Origin: Callorhinus ursinus
Taxonomy: Eukaryota > Chordata > Mammalia > Carnivora > Otariidae
DNA: 64,000 nt
NCBI RefSeq assembly: GCF_003265705.1
Contig: NW_020312904.1
Location: 1,969,253 to 2,033,252 of the forward strand
Reading direction: 5' to 3'
Within the stretch, counting starts at the first letter, position 1. Each line of letters opens with the position of its first letter. A model generated the notes under the pieces. It worked only from the letters and a program-made list of their open reading frames with translations, had not been told where the DNA came from and ran no database searches. Made by a program: the position numbers and the translations under genes. Shown piece after piece: positions 34,630 through 46,144 of this stretch.

Positions 34630-34920
34630 TCCTGTGACCAGAACAACATGTATTTATTATCTCACGGTCCTGCTTGGGACTCAGGGCCGGGCGTGGCTGG
34701 GTCCTGGCGAGGTTGCAGTGTGGGGTCAGACAAAGCTGGGGTCTCCCCTGAGGCTCCCCGGGGGGGATGTGAGGCTGGGCTCATGTGGCAGCATTCAGCT
34801 CCCCGAAGGCTGTCAGAGGGGGGCCCTGGTCTCCTAGTGTCCGTCGTCCAGGGGCTGCCCTCAGTCCCTGCAAGGCAGAGGCTCACCCACATCCCAGGGG
34901 AGCAACCCCACCAAGAGGTG
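34630..34920 (-). mobile_element. Ancient repeat remnant, same kind as 55010-55345
   Basis: 'gtatttattatctcacggtc', a 'ggcgtggctgggtcctgg' block and 'gaggttgcagtg' occur in the order of a common mammalian repeat I cannot name with confidence (LTR- or DNA-element-derived). Very GC-shifted. Non-coding. Confidence 0.35.
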
Positions 34921-34924
34921 AGGA

Positions 34925-37340
34925 TCAGGGGGCCACGGGGGCATCTGTCCGGCTCAGCCCGCAGACTGCTAACATCTGAGAGTCAACGGAAGATCTGATG
35001 GGAGGCCTGGGACCGAATCTGAGGGCTAAGGGAGGTGCTCAAGACAATGTTCTTCCGTGTGAATAATTCATGTATCGCTCCTTCATTCCCGCATGCTTTC
35101 GTTCACTCACTCGCTGTTAGGGGTCAGCTGGAGGGCAGAGTGTGGCTGCGAGGGAGGACAGGCCCCCTGTCACATCCAGGTAGAGCTTTGTCCTCGTGGG
35201 GACATAAGCCATAGGAGCACGGGGAAGTGCCTCATATGGCAAGACAGGCGTTACCGCCATGCACGCTCTCGGCCACCCGTCCGTTCATTTACCCATTCAG
35301 CAGACACTCCCTGGGAGCTGGCCAGCCCCCTGCTCTGTGGCAGCTACCGCAGGGGACCACGGGCTCCCTGAGGGCCAGAGCGGCAGGGAACAGACGCATA
35401 ACAAAGCAAACGTATGATTTGATGTCAGTGGGAGAGTTAGTGCTCTGAGGAAGTCTCTCAGAAAAGCAGCAAAGATTCTCTAAGCTGAAAACCAACTTGG
35501 TACCCAGTCAGGGGCAGGTGGAGAAGCTGGGACACGGTACAGGGTCGGCTGGGAAAGGAAGTCGAGTTGTAAGACAAACCCAGGGTATCAGAACGGTAAA
35601 TGCAGTGAAATAATGATGAGCCCAGCGGGAAGGTGGATGCAGGTTTCAGAAGGATCCCGAGTCCTGCCGGGTGCACACGGCGGGCTTGGAGGACCACAGA
35701 GACAACCCCCCAGGTGGGAAAGAAAGCCCCAGCTCTGCAGAGGGGCTCAGGGAGAAGCAGCCCCTGCTTCTCAGCACAAACTGCAGGTCGGGATACCCGG
35801 AGGGAAGGAGGCCGAGTGTGAGCTCCCTGCCGCGCCCGCGCTGGGGAAAGGAACCTGGCGAGGAGGATGGATTCTGTTCTGGCTGCAAGTGGGAAAGAAC
35901 CCCTGATGGGTTTAACAGGAAACAAGCCATCTTCTGAGACGTAACTAGCAGGCTTTCTGAGGCTCCGGAGCACCTGCATCTGCATATCAAAGGCACTCCT
36001 TAACCATCAGGCCAACTCAAGGAAAGAGGGACGGCACCTAGGTGTGCACAGCTCCGAGAGCCCGGGAATCTCAGCGTCAGAACTATGGCAACTTTCTAAG
36101 CAGGACAGAAAAAACAGCCTGCGCCAAACAGAGGAAAAGTCAGCCTGGCTCCTTCCTGGTGCTCAGAGCTGCTTCAGCAAGAGGGAGCCAACACCACTCG
36201 GGTGTCCCACCCGCCGCCCTCCTGCCAAAGCCACGGAGGGACAGGAGAGAGACGGCGTGGTCTGTATGCCCTCCTGCAAGGTGCACCCACCACGGTGGCC
36301 GGCGCTCCGTGCTCAGTGCAGCAGCCCGCGGACGGGGTGTGTCCCCACGGCCACAACCACACCTACGGCAACAACGGGGTCCTGACCGCCCTGTCCCAGG
36401 GGTCGCCTGAGTCAAAGCCACAAGCAGCGATAAACAAGGACAGTGGCCCTGCCAGTGGCCACGGGCATCCAACCCAGGCCAAGATGTTGGGAGCCTCACT
36501 TAGACGTGGCCAAGGGGGTCGGAGGGATGGATCTCCTCCCCAGGAAGGAAATCCCACCGCCTCCTTGTCACCCGCCCACGGTTAGGAAAGTGGAGGTGAA
36601 GATGCAGGGACTGAATTTCCACACGTTCTCCATGCTCCTGGCCCACGGGGACCGCTGACTTAGCAACTGACCCCACAGACTCCTTGCTTCCCTGTTCAGG
36701 CTGCAGTCAGTCTGGCCTGAGCCTGAGCCGCTTGGAAGATGAGGTTCCCGGGATGCAGTGGCATGAAGGCCAGCAAGCACCTGTGGGTGGAGGTGAAACT
36801 GAGAAGCACACCCAGCCGCAGTCCGTGTGGAGAAGAGCCGTCGGGGGCGCAGACGCTGCAGGACATTCAGTCCCATCCCGGGATCTTGAGGTCTCACTGA
36901 CCCTGAGAACCCAGACAAAATCTGGCCCAGAAAGGGGAGGCCTTGCCTCAGTTTGGCACAGGGGACCTTGCTAAGGGTGCTGGCACGGACATGGACGGGC
37001 GACCTGTGTTCGGAGGACAGAGCTGCGTTCACGACAGCTGGCTAGTGTTTGCCACCAGCTCCGCCTTGTCCTTGTTCCTCCTAGTGGAGGAAAAACACCT
37101 GCACATTAAGTCAACCTCACGAGCAAGAAGCCAATTTGATTTTGCCTTCCTTTTCCCTCAGGGATGGGAGGAAGGGGCCGCCCATCTACCCGGGAATGCT
37201 TCTCCACCCAGGCAATACCCCTGCAGGAGAAGCTGCTCCCCAGTCTCCAGACAAGGATGGTCAGGCGGGACCCCTTCACCTGCCCCATCCCACCACGTCC
37301 ACAGAAGCCTGAGTACAAATGGTAGCTCTCTCCCGCTGGG
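34925..37340. other. GC-rich single-copy DNA, weak L2 traces
   Basis: Around 35080-35110 and 35278-35330, degraded text ('ccgttcatttacccattcag') recalls antisense L2 tails. Open frames up to 178 codons exist on both strands without domains. No gene called. Confidence 0.4.
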
Positions 37341-37341
37341 G

Positions 37342-37464
37342 CCTTCCTTCCCTCCCTCCTTCCCTCCCCCCTCCCTCCCCCCTCCCTCCCCCTCCCTCCC
37401 TCCCTCCCTCCCCCTCCCCCCTCCCTCCGTCCCTCCCTCCCTCCTTCCTTCCTTTCTTTTTCTC
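37342..37464 (+). repeat. Polypyrimidine tract (CCCT/CCCCCT)n
   Basis: Uninterrupted C/T from 37342 to 37428, one G at 37429, then C/T to about 37464. The minus strand is a run of GGGA/GGGGGA units, the kind of sequence able to form triplex (H-DNA) or G-quadruplex structures. Confidence 0.97.
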
Positions 37465-37469
37465 AGTCC

Positions 37470-37810
37470 CATACAGTAAAGTAACATTGATTGGTTCCTC
37501 TAACTTTCAATAATGAGTCAGAAAAGATAAATATGAAAGGACCTCAAATTAATTCTAAGGAGCTTAATTATTCCCCCCCCCGGGACGCATTCTTTCTGAA
37601 ATGAGCTTTCCTATCTGCCCTGTGTCATAGCAGCCCCCTGGCATGGCAAAAGTTTATTTTAGGCTTGGGGAATGAATTTGCAATTAAAAAACTTGCTGTC
37701 ATAATCATGCACATTTGCATAATGCGGGCTCTTCATTAGAGCACAGAGAATAAAATCAGTCTGATAATCAAATCAATTCATCTCTATTTATTTAGAGTTT
37801 GCAGGACCCG
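37470..37810. promoter_or_regulatory. Candidate enhancer-like conserved element
   Basis: Directly beside the polypyrimidine tract. It contains an AP-1 word TGAGTCA (37514-37520), an inverted CCAAT word ATTGG (37489), TAATTA/TTAATTA words near 37550-37570, an octamer ATTTGCAT (37713-37720), and 'gataatcaaatcaattcatc' at 37762. It is repeat-free and has no coding frame. Dense tissue-factor-type sites over 300 bp look like a developmental enhancer, but no comparison was possible. Confidence 0.3.
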
Positions 37811-37814
37811 TAGA

Positions 37815-38165
37815 GTCTGCACTGATGGACAGAAAGCTCAAGCGTGAAGTCCGGGCGGCTAAACTCCGAGTTGGCTGTCAGTGGTCATGTTCAGAGGCAG
37901 AGATCATGTCTTCCTGACAATGCAGAGGAGCTCTCTGGTGACCGTCCCCCGACCCACAGGTGGCAATGCTCTGATATCCTCAGTGTTTTCATGGAGGGGC
38001 ATAAATTCTGGAACATAAAATATCTCCTGAAGTCAAAATTCCTAAGAGAATTTCTTAGCAACCTGCTCCAGGACCATTAGGAGCAAAGCTATGCAGGAAT
38101 GCAGACGTCACCTCCCTCTGGACTCACACATGTGCCCCTGCCCCCCCCACACACACACACTCCCT
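37815..38165. other. Single-copy stretch
   Basis: Nothing recognised except a short C-run followed by (CA)n at 38141-38160. Confidence 0.4.
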
Positions 38166-38169
38166 TCAG

Positions 38170-38370
38170 GTCACCCTCACTCCTGATTTTGTTTCAATTA
38201 GTGCCAAATTAAAATCCAGGCCCTACGTGAGGCTAGATTCAAAGCCAAGTGCAAAACTCCAAAACTATACATTGATTTTCGGTTAGAGAACTATAATTAG
38301 AAACCACTTGAAATAGAAATAATTAATCCAAATCCAATTTCTTAGAAGAAAAAACTGTGATCCTCGAGGG
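38170..38370. promoter_or_regulatory. Candidate conserved non-coding element
   Basis: AT-rich, repeat-free, with 'tttcaattagtgccaaatta' at 38192 and 'ataattaatccaaatccaat' at 38318. Similar in texture to 37470-37810. Weak, motif-only evidence. Confidence 0.22.
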
Positions 38371-38374
38371 TAGG

Positions 38375-39050
38375 AAGTCTTCCCGAGCAATCCCACTGTG
38401 TGCGAGGGGCAATGCTGGGCTCTGGAGCCAAGAGCATCCCCGTCTGGAAGAAGCACGGAGGGCTGGGTATTCTCAGTGTCTGGTGTCAGGGCAGGTGGGT
38501 GGACACGATAACCCTACAAAGCATTTTTGAGCACTGGCTAGAGGTCAAGCACTGTTTCCAACCGGTGACCTCCTCCCAACCTCTTTCTCTGCTCCCCTCT
38601 CTTATGAAGGTGCCCTTCGGCAGCCCCCAGCCCCCAGCTTGTAAGGTCCTGCCCCGTGCCTTTCACACACCTGTATGTGGGTGTGGGGCCACGGAATTAC
38701 AGTGCTGATACTGAACTGGGAAGCGGCTTCCACGAGAGCTGGTGGCAGGGAGGATGGATGCTGAGGAGGCTTGCGGTACTTCAGAATGAGACAGGGAGTG
38801 GTTGTACATGGACTCCCCGTGTTCTCACCAAGCCAAGCGTTTTACCTTCTGTGTCCTGGCTGGATCAGTCATCATCATGGACACTCCTTGATCAAACATG
38901 GCTGGAGTGTCCCCCACGTGCCAGGTACTCTCCCAGATTCTGGGGGCACAGCATTAAATGGGAAACATTTGTCATGATTAATTCTGTTCAGTTTCATGTT
39001 GTCCCTAACAGCTGCCCCAAACAGCCCTCAGCATACCCTGAACTGCATAT
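38375..39050. other. Single-copy DNA with an L2 trace
   Basis: Text at about 38875-38965 ('cccccacgtgccaggtactc' then 'gattctgggggcacagc') is an antisense L2 tail. A 132-codon plus-strand frame (38656-39054) overlaps it and is not credible as a gene. Confidence 0.45.
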
Positions 39051-39069
39051 CTAAAGTGCACAGTTGGTA

Positions 39070-39255
39070 GGGACACCTGGGGGGCTCAGTTGGTGAAGCG
39101 TCTCCTTCGGCTCAGGTCGTGATCCCAGGGTCCCCCCGTGTTGGGATCCCTGCTCAGCGGGGAGCCTGCTTCTCCCTCTCCCTCTGCCCTTCCCCCTGCT
39201 CGTGCACGCTCCCTAAATAAATAAATAAATAAATAAATAAAATTTTTAAAAAAAT
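39070..39255 (+). mobile_element. Carnivore tRNA-Lys SINE (sense)
   Basis: Head 'gacacctggggggctcagtt', CT-rich body, and an (AAAT)n tail at 39214-39240. The TSD is imperfect: AAAGTGCACAGTTGGTA at 39053-39069 and AAAGCGTACAGCTTGGTA at 39256-39273. This indicates an older insertion than those with exact TSDs. Confidence 0.94.
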
Positions 39256-39319
39256 AAAGCGTACAGCTTGGTAAGCAGTGATACCACCTCTCTCCTCCCT
39301 GATACCAACAATTTTTGCT

Positions 39320-41155
39320 CACTCTCTTTCTTTTCCTCGTCAGCCTGGCTAGGCATTTATCAATCTGACTGATACTCTCAAAGGACTAGCTCTGGTTTCA
39401 TTGACTTTCTGCATTCTTTTTCTATTTTTTATTCCATTGAATTCTATGTGATATTTGTTATTTCCTTTCTTCTGCCTATTTTGGTTTTCTGTTGCTTTCC
39501 CCCCCGCCTAATTTCTTAAGGTGGAAGCTGAGGTCATCGATTGGAGAACTTTCTTTCCTTCTAATATGGGTGTTTAATGCTATAAATTTTCCTCCAAGCC
39601 TTCCTTTAGGGGTGGCCCACAAGTTTTGACACTTTATGTTTTATTTTCATATAGTTAAAAATATTTAATCTCTCCTTTGATTTCTTATTTGATACATGAA
39701 GTGTGTTACTTAGTGTACAAATATTTAGGGGTTTTCCAGACATCTTGTTCATCTTTCCTATGGACAGAGTTCTACTTCGGATAGAGAACAGACTTTGTAT
39801 GATTTGAATCCTTTTACATTTATTGGAACTTGTTTTATGGCCCAAATACATCCTACCACTTCGAATTTTCCATGTGCACTCAAAAAGAATGAATTTAGAC
39901 ATTTGGTAGAGTGCTCTGTAAATATCAATCAGATCAAGCCAGTTGATGGTGTCATTCAAGTTTTTGATGTCCTTACAGATATTGTCTTATCAATTGTTTT
40001 ATCAATCCCTGGAGAAATGATATTAAAATCTCTGACTTTAATTGTGGATCTATCTATTTCTCCTTTCATTTCTATCAGTTTATGCTCTATGATTTTTGAA
40101 GCTGTGTTATTAGGCACATAAACATTTAGGGTTGTGTCTGCTTTGAAGATTTGACACCTTTATTATTATGAAATGACTAACTTATCCCTGGTAATTGCCT
40201 TTGTTCTGAAATCTACTTTGATATTAATAGACCTTCTCCAACTTCCTTTTGATGAATATTACTATGGTCTATGCTTTTACATTTTAACCTGTTTGCGCTT
40301 TTTAATATAAAGTGGATTTCTTGTAGGCAGCATTAAGTTGTATCTTTCTTTTTTATCTACTCTATCTCTGTCTTTTCATCGGAGTGTTCAAATCACTTGC
40401 ATTTGATGGGTTTACGGTATGGTTGGGATTTAACTTACCTCCTTGCTATTTGCTTTCTCTTTGTCTTATTTGTTGATTCCTTTTTTCCTCATATGCCACC
40501 TTCTTTTGGATTAACTGATTATTTTTATGACTCCGTTTATCTCTTCTGTTGGCTTCTTACTTGTAATTCACTGCTGTCTTATTGTAGTAGTCACTTTACG
40601 GTTATAGTGTGATCTTTGTCTTCTCATGGTCTACCTTCAACTCTTCCCCTAGAGTAGAAGAACCTCACAGCAATACACTTTTATCTTGTTCCTTCCAGAT
40701 TTTGTTGTCCTATATTTTACTTCTACAAATGTTATAAACCTCATAACACACCACTGCTATTCTTGCTTCAAATAGTCAACTTCTTAAAAAAGGAATTTGA
40801 ACAATAAGAAAAGCATGCCTTTAATATTTCCCCATTTGCCTTCCATTTCTATCATGTTTTATTCCTTTGTGTAGATGCAGATTTCCATCTCTACCACTTT
40901 CCATGTGTCTGAAGGACTTCCTTTAACATTTCCTGTAGCATGGGTTTGTCAGTCCTGAATTCTTTCAGTTTTTCATTTGTTAAGAGTCCATTTTTTGGAA
41001 AGTATTCAAACTTGTTAAAAGTTGACAGTTTTTTCTTTCATTCAACACTCTAAAGATGATGCTTGAGTGTCTACTGACTTGCATCGTTTCTGAGTTGAGG
41101 TCCCGCATTCTCATCTCTGTTCCTATCTATGTACTGTGTCACTTTAATCTGGCTA
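39320..41155 (-). mobile_element. Old L1, ORF2 interior to 5' side (antisense)
   Basis: A long, well-preserved antisense ORF2 text in correct order: 'ctctggtttcattgactttc' (39390), 'tttcttaaggtggaagctga' (39512), a 'tttggattaactgatt' block (40502), and 'tagcatgggtttgtcagtcc' (40937). No open ORF2 frame remains. The next L1 begins immediately after. Confidence 0.85.
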
Positions 41156-41159
41156 CGGT

Positions 41160-44100
41160 TCTTAAACGTTTATTTTGAAATAGTTACAGATTCACAAGAA
41201 GTCGTAGAGATATTTCAGAGAGGTCACATGTATTCAGAAGCCCCCAGTGAGTACATCCTACATAATTATAGTACAATCTCAAAACCGGGAAACTGACATT
41301 GGTAAAATGCGTATAGTTTCATGTCACTTTATCATCTGTGTGGATTATGGAGCCACCAAGATGCAGAACTGTTCTTTACCACAAAGATCTCTCTTGTGCT
41401 ACACATTTGCTGTTACATGGACATTCCTTTCTCACACCATCCCTAATCCCTGACAACCACTAGTCTGCTCTTTTTATCTACAATTTTGCCATTTCTAGAA
41501 TGTCATATAAGTGGGCTCGTAGAGAATGTTACCTCTCGGGACCAGCTTTTTTCATGCATCACAATGCCCTTGAGACTTGACGTTCACACAAGTTTTACAT
41601 GTTTTGAAGTCTGATTTTTTTTTTTATTGTTGAGTGGTACTCTATGATATGAATGTTCCATAGTGTGCTTTTAACCATTTGCCTATTGAGGAACACTTCA
41701 GTTGTTTCTAGGTTTTGGATATTACAAATATAATTGCTATGAACAATTGTTTATAAGTTTGATGCAGATAGAAGTTTTCACTTCCCTGGAAAAAGTACCT
41801 GGCACTGTAAGTGCTGGGTCAAATGATGTGCATGTTGAATTCTTTGAGAAGTGGTCATATATTTTGCAGAATAGCTATATTGTTTTTCATCCAACCAGCA
41901 ATGCATGAGTGATGGAGTTTCTGTCACCTTCGCCATATTTTGGTATTGTCACTACTTTTATTCTAACGGTTCCAATGAGTGTGCAGTGACATCTCATCCT
42001 GGTCTTGATTTGTATCTCCCTATTGGTAGCAATATTAAATATCTCTTCATGTGCTTACTCACCATCTGTGTGTGCCCCTCAGTGAAATGTTTCTTCATGC
42101 CTTTGCCCATTTTCTAATTGAATTTTGTAATGTCTTATTTTGAAAGTTCTTTATAAATTCTAGATACCAGTCTTTTGTCAGTAACGTGGTTTGCAAATAT
42201 TTCCCCCCAGCCTGTAGCTTGTATTTTCATTCCCTTCACAGGGTCTTTTGTAGACAGAACAGAAGTTTTTAATTTGGATGAAAACCGGCTTATCATTGTT
42301 TTTCTTTTCGAACCATGTGTTTGGTTTCGTTTCTAAGAAGACTTTACCATGCCCTAGATCTCAAATATTTTCTTCTTTGTAATCTTTTAAAAGCTTTCTG
42401 GTTCTACATTTTACATGTAAATCTGTGATCCACTTTTGTGGATCTCTGTGTAAGCTGTGAGGTTTAGGCTTTTTCCCTTTTCTGTGGGCATTGCCAGTGG
42501 CTTCAGCATTAGTTCACCTTTGTCATGTATCAATGGGTGATACTTGGATGGAGTTATTTCTAGGTCCTCCATTATGTTCCTTTAATCTGTGTGTCTGTCA
42601 TTCTGCTAATACTGTGTGGTATTGATTACTGTAGATCATAAATCTCAAAATCAGGCGGAGTGATTTGCCCATTTTACTTTTCTTTTTCCAAAATTGTTAC
42701 ATTTTCTAATTCCTGCATCTTTCCATATAGATTTCTGATAAACTTGTGTATACCTACAAAAATATTTTTCTGGGATTTTGATAGGGATTTGATTAAACTA
42801 ATATATCAGTTTAGGGGAGAACTGACATCTTTGCAGTGTTGAATCTTCAATCCATGATCATGGTATGTCTATTTATTTGGATCTTTGATTTCTTTCACCA
42901 GCATTTTTATAAATGTCAGCACACATGTCCTATACATGTTTTGTTAGATTTACACCAAATGTTTCATTTTTTTGAATAATTATAAATGGCATTGTATTTT
43001 TAAAGTTCTGTTTTCACATGTGCATTGTTAATGTATAGAAATGCAATTGATTTTTATATGTTGATCTGTATTCCATGACATTGATGGATTCAGTCATTAG
43101 AAGTGGAGATTGTGTGTGTGTGGTGTTTGTGTGTGTATGTATTCCTTTGGAGTTTCTAGGTAGACACTATGTCTCTGTAAAGAGCAGCCATTATGTTTAT
43201 TTCTTTCCAACTTATATGGTCTTTATTTTCTTTTATTGCCTTATTTTGCACTGGTAACACTTCCAGCACTATGTTGAGTGGAAGTGACCAGAGAAGATAT
43301 TTCGGGCTTATTCCCAGTCTTAGGAGAAAAGCATTCCATCTTTCACCCCATTAAGCGGACCTTATTTGGAGGACATTTTGTAGATTTTCTTTATCGAGTT
43401 GAGGAAGTTCCCCTCTATTTCTAATTTTTCTGAGAGTATTTTTTTAATCTTAAATAGATGTTGAACTTTGTCAAATGCTTTTTGCATCAGTTGATATGAT
43501 TGTGACATCTTCTTCAGCCTATCAATATAGTGTATTGATTTTATTGGTGTTCAAATACTTCTGTTCAAATATTTCTGTTCAGATGTGATGTTCAAATAGT
43601 TTTGATCCCTGGAATAAACCTCAGTTGATCATGGTGTGTAATATTCTTATATATCATTGTATTTTGTTCAGAATTATTGACAGTATTTTGTTGATAATTT
43701 TTGCATCTATATATTCATATTAGGCTATTAGTCTGCAATTTTTTTATTTTTAATTTTTCTTTAACTGTCTTTAGCTTTGGCATCAATAATACTGGCTTCA
43801 GAAAGTGAGCTGGAAATGTTCCATCCTCTTCAATTTTCTGGAAGGGATTGTCTAAAACTGGTATTAATTTTTTAAATGCTTGGTAGAATTCTCCAATGAA
43901 AACGTCTTGGCCTAGAGATATCATTTTTTTGGTCTATCTTGCTGTGATATGCTCAGCTTACTGAAACTGAATATTTATGTGTTTTGACAAATCTGGAAAA
44001 TGTCCAGCCATTTTTAATTTGAATACCTCTTAGCATCATTGTCTTTCTTCCTTCCTCCCAGGACTCCTGTGACACAAATGTTAAATCCTTTGTCACAGTC

Positions 44101-44932
44101 CCCATGCCCCTGAAAATCTGAGATTTTTTAAATTTAATTTCTCTTAGTTTTTTTTTCTGTTATTCAAATTGTGTATTTTCCATTGTTCTATGTCCAGCTC
44201 ACTGGGCCTTTCTTCTGTTTTCTTCATCCTGCTGTTGAACTCATTGAGGATTTTTATTTCAGTTAATTTTCAGTTTTATAATTTCTAATTTTTTGTTCTA
44301 GAACTTTCAGCTCTGAACTTTTCTATTTCTTTGCTGAGACTTTATATGTGTGGGTGTGTGGATATATATATGTGTATATATATATATATTTCATTTATGT
44401 CTTAAATGATTGAAATTCTCTCTGAAGCATTTTTGATGATGGCTTTTTAAAAATATCCCTTTTAGACAATTCTAACCTCTGTGTCCTCTTAATGTTGGCA
44501 GCTGTCTATTATTGTCCTCATTCAGGTTGAGATCTTAATGCTTCTTTGCATGACAAGTGATTTTTGATTGAAAACTGGACATTCTGGATATTACTTTATG
44601 AGATTCTCAGTCTTATTTAAATCTGTGTTTTGGTAGGCCTCTCTGGAGGAGGAAGGTGGGCCCCACCTCACTACTGGGTAGAAGTTCAGAATCCCCACCT
44701 GGCTTGCACTGACTCTCGAGGGGCAGGTGCTCCTCATACTGAGGGGATGGGAGTTCAGACTCTCCCTTAGGCCTCTGTGGGCAGCATCTGGACTGTAGGG
44801 GAGAAGAAGAGGTTCCTCATCACCACTGGTGGGTGTGGGGTTCCCCACTGACACCGGGGGTGGGGAGGCAGGGTTGTCCTAGTCAGCTCTTGGACAGGCC
44901 CCCAGTGGGCTGGAGGGGCTGGAGCACTGTGT
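41160..44932 (-). mobile_element. Second old L1, 3' UTR through ORF2 and 5' region (antisense)
   Basis: It starts with an antisense L1 3' UTR ('aatagttacagattcacaag' at 41181). It then passes through the ORF2 end ('ttattgttgagtggtactc' at 41625), ORF2 interior ('gactttaccatgccctagat' at 42339, 'ttgtcaaatgctttttgcat' at 43468, 'cttggtagaattctccaatg' at 43879) and 5'-region text to about 44930. All frames are broken. The copy is nearly full length apart from a SINE at 44947; 45153-46140 may be its continuation. Confidence 0.8.
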
Positions 44933-44946
44933 TAGAACCCACGGAG

Positions 44947-45138
44947 GGGGTGCCTGGGTGGCTCAGTTGGTTAAGTGACTGCCTTCGGCTCAGGTCATGA
45001 TCCTGGGGTCCTGGGATCGAGTCCCACATCGGGCTCCCTGCTCAGCGGGGAGTCTGTTTCTCCCTCTGACCATCTTCCCTCTCGTGCTCTCTATCTCTCA
45101 TTCTCTCTCTCTCAAATAAATAAAATCTTAAAAAAAAA
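44947..45138 (+). mobile_element. Young carnivore tRNA-Lys SINE (sense), exact TSD
   Basis: Pol III promoter boxes are visible: A box TGGCTCAGTTGG at 44959-44970 and B box GGATCGAGTCC at 45014-45024. The CT-rich body and 'aaataaataaaatctta' tail are intact. The TSD TAGAACCCACGGAG is exact at 44933-44946 and 45139-45152. Inserted in the L1-derived region. Confidence 0.97.
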
Positions 45139-45152
45139 TAGAACCCACGGAG

Positions 45153-46140
45153 ATAGGAAGTCTATGGTCTCCTCTCATCTTCGATGGCACGGGGGTGGGG
45201 GGCGGGGGCCAGGCCCCAGGTTTTCCTATCCTATTTAGCTGAAGTAGAGCACTTTTTGCCTAACGTTTTCTGTCTCGCAGGGCCACTCCCTCCTGGTCCT
45301 CCTGGTTCTTTGGTTGGAAGGAGCAGGGTCTTGTTGGGGTTTTTTATCCACGCCTGTTGGTGCTTGTGGGTCACAGCTTCTCTGGTACCCAGTCTGGGCA
45401 AATGATGCAAAATAAATGAGTAAATAAATACTGGCAACTCAGTGCTGTGTCCTCTTGTCAGTCCCAAGGTTGCTAGCCAGTCTGTCTTCTCAACTTTCAG
45501 AACTGTATTATGCTTGTTTGATGTATAAGAGGCAGGATTTTTAGGTGTTCTTAGCAGAAGGAATAAGAAGATTATGTCTACTGTGAAGAGTTACCTTAGT
45601 CTCTGCTTTGAAGCAGTTTGATTCTGATGTTCTTTGGTGTGACTTCCTTCATGTTTATTGTTCTAGGGGTTCTTTGAGCTTCGTGGATTGGTAGGTTTAT
45701 AGTTTTCGTCCAATCTGAACTGCTTTCCTGCTGCTGTTTCTTCAAATATTTTCTCTATCCTTCTGTCCACTGAACTCTCAGGGACTCGATCGCACATAAA
45801 TCAGGTTTCCTGAAGTTTCTTATGGCCTGCTGATGCTCTGCTTGATTTTAGATCATGTCTATAGACATTTCCTCAGGCTCACTAAGCATTTTTTCTGCAT
45901 TGTCTAATCTGCTGCTATTCCTTCGTGGAATACTTTTCATGCCAGACGTTGTAGTTTTTCATCTCATTTGGGAACTGTTTGATATTTCATGTCTCTGTTG
46001 AACAGGTGCGATCTCTCCTCCAGACCCTAAGATGTACAGGTTGTACTTTAGTCCGTATCTTCACGTTCTTGGCCACTAATGCTCTCCTCATTGGTGGTAC
46101 TAGGTCTGTTTTCAGTGACTGACGTTTCTTCTCATTACCA
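45153..46140 (-). mobile_element. Likely L1 5'-region sequence (antisense)
   Basis: 'tttcttcaaatattttctct' (45743) and following text resemble the antisense ORF1/5' region of old L1s. Similar blocks recur at about 44200-44560 and 60960-61220. Strongly decayed; boundaries approximate. Confidence 0.45.
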
Positions 46141-46144
46141 AGTC

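Noticed and set aside
34289..34837. 182-codon frame in a GC-rich patch
   Set aside because: Overlapping frames occur in all directions, as expected for stop-poor GC-rich DNA. No recognisable protein features.
44959..45024. tRNA gene from A and B boxes
   Set aside because: The boxes belong to a tRNA-Lys-derived SINE; no cloverleaf-complete tRNA is present.
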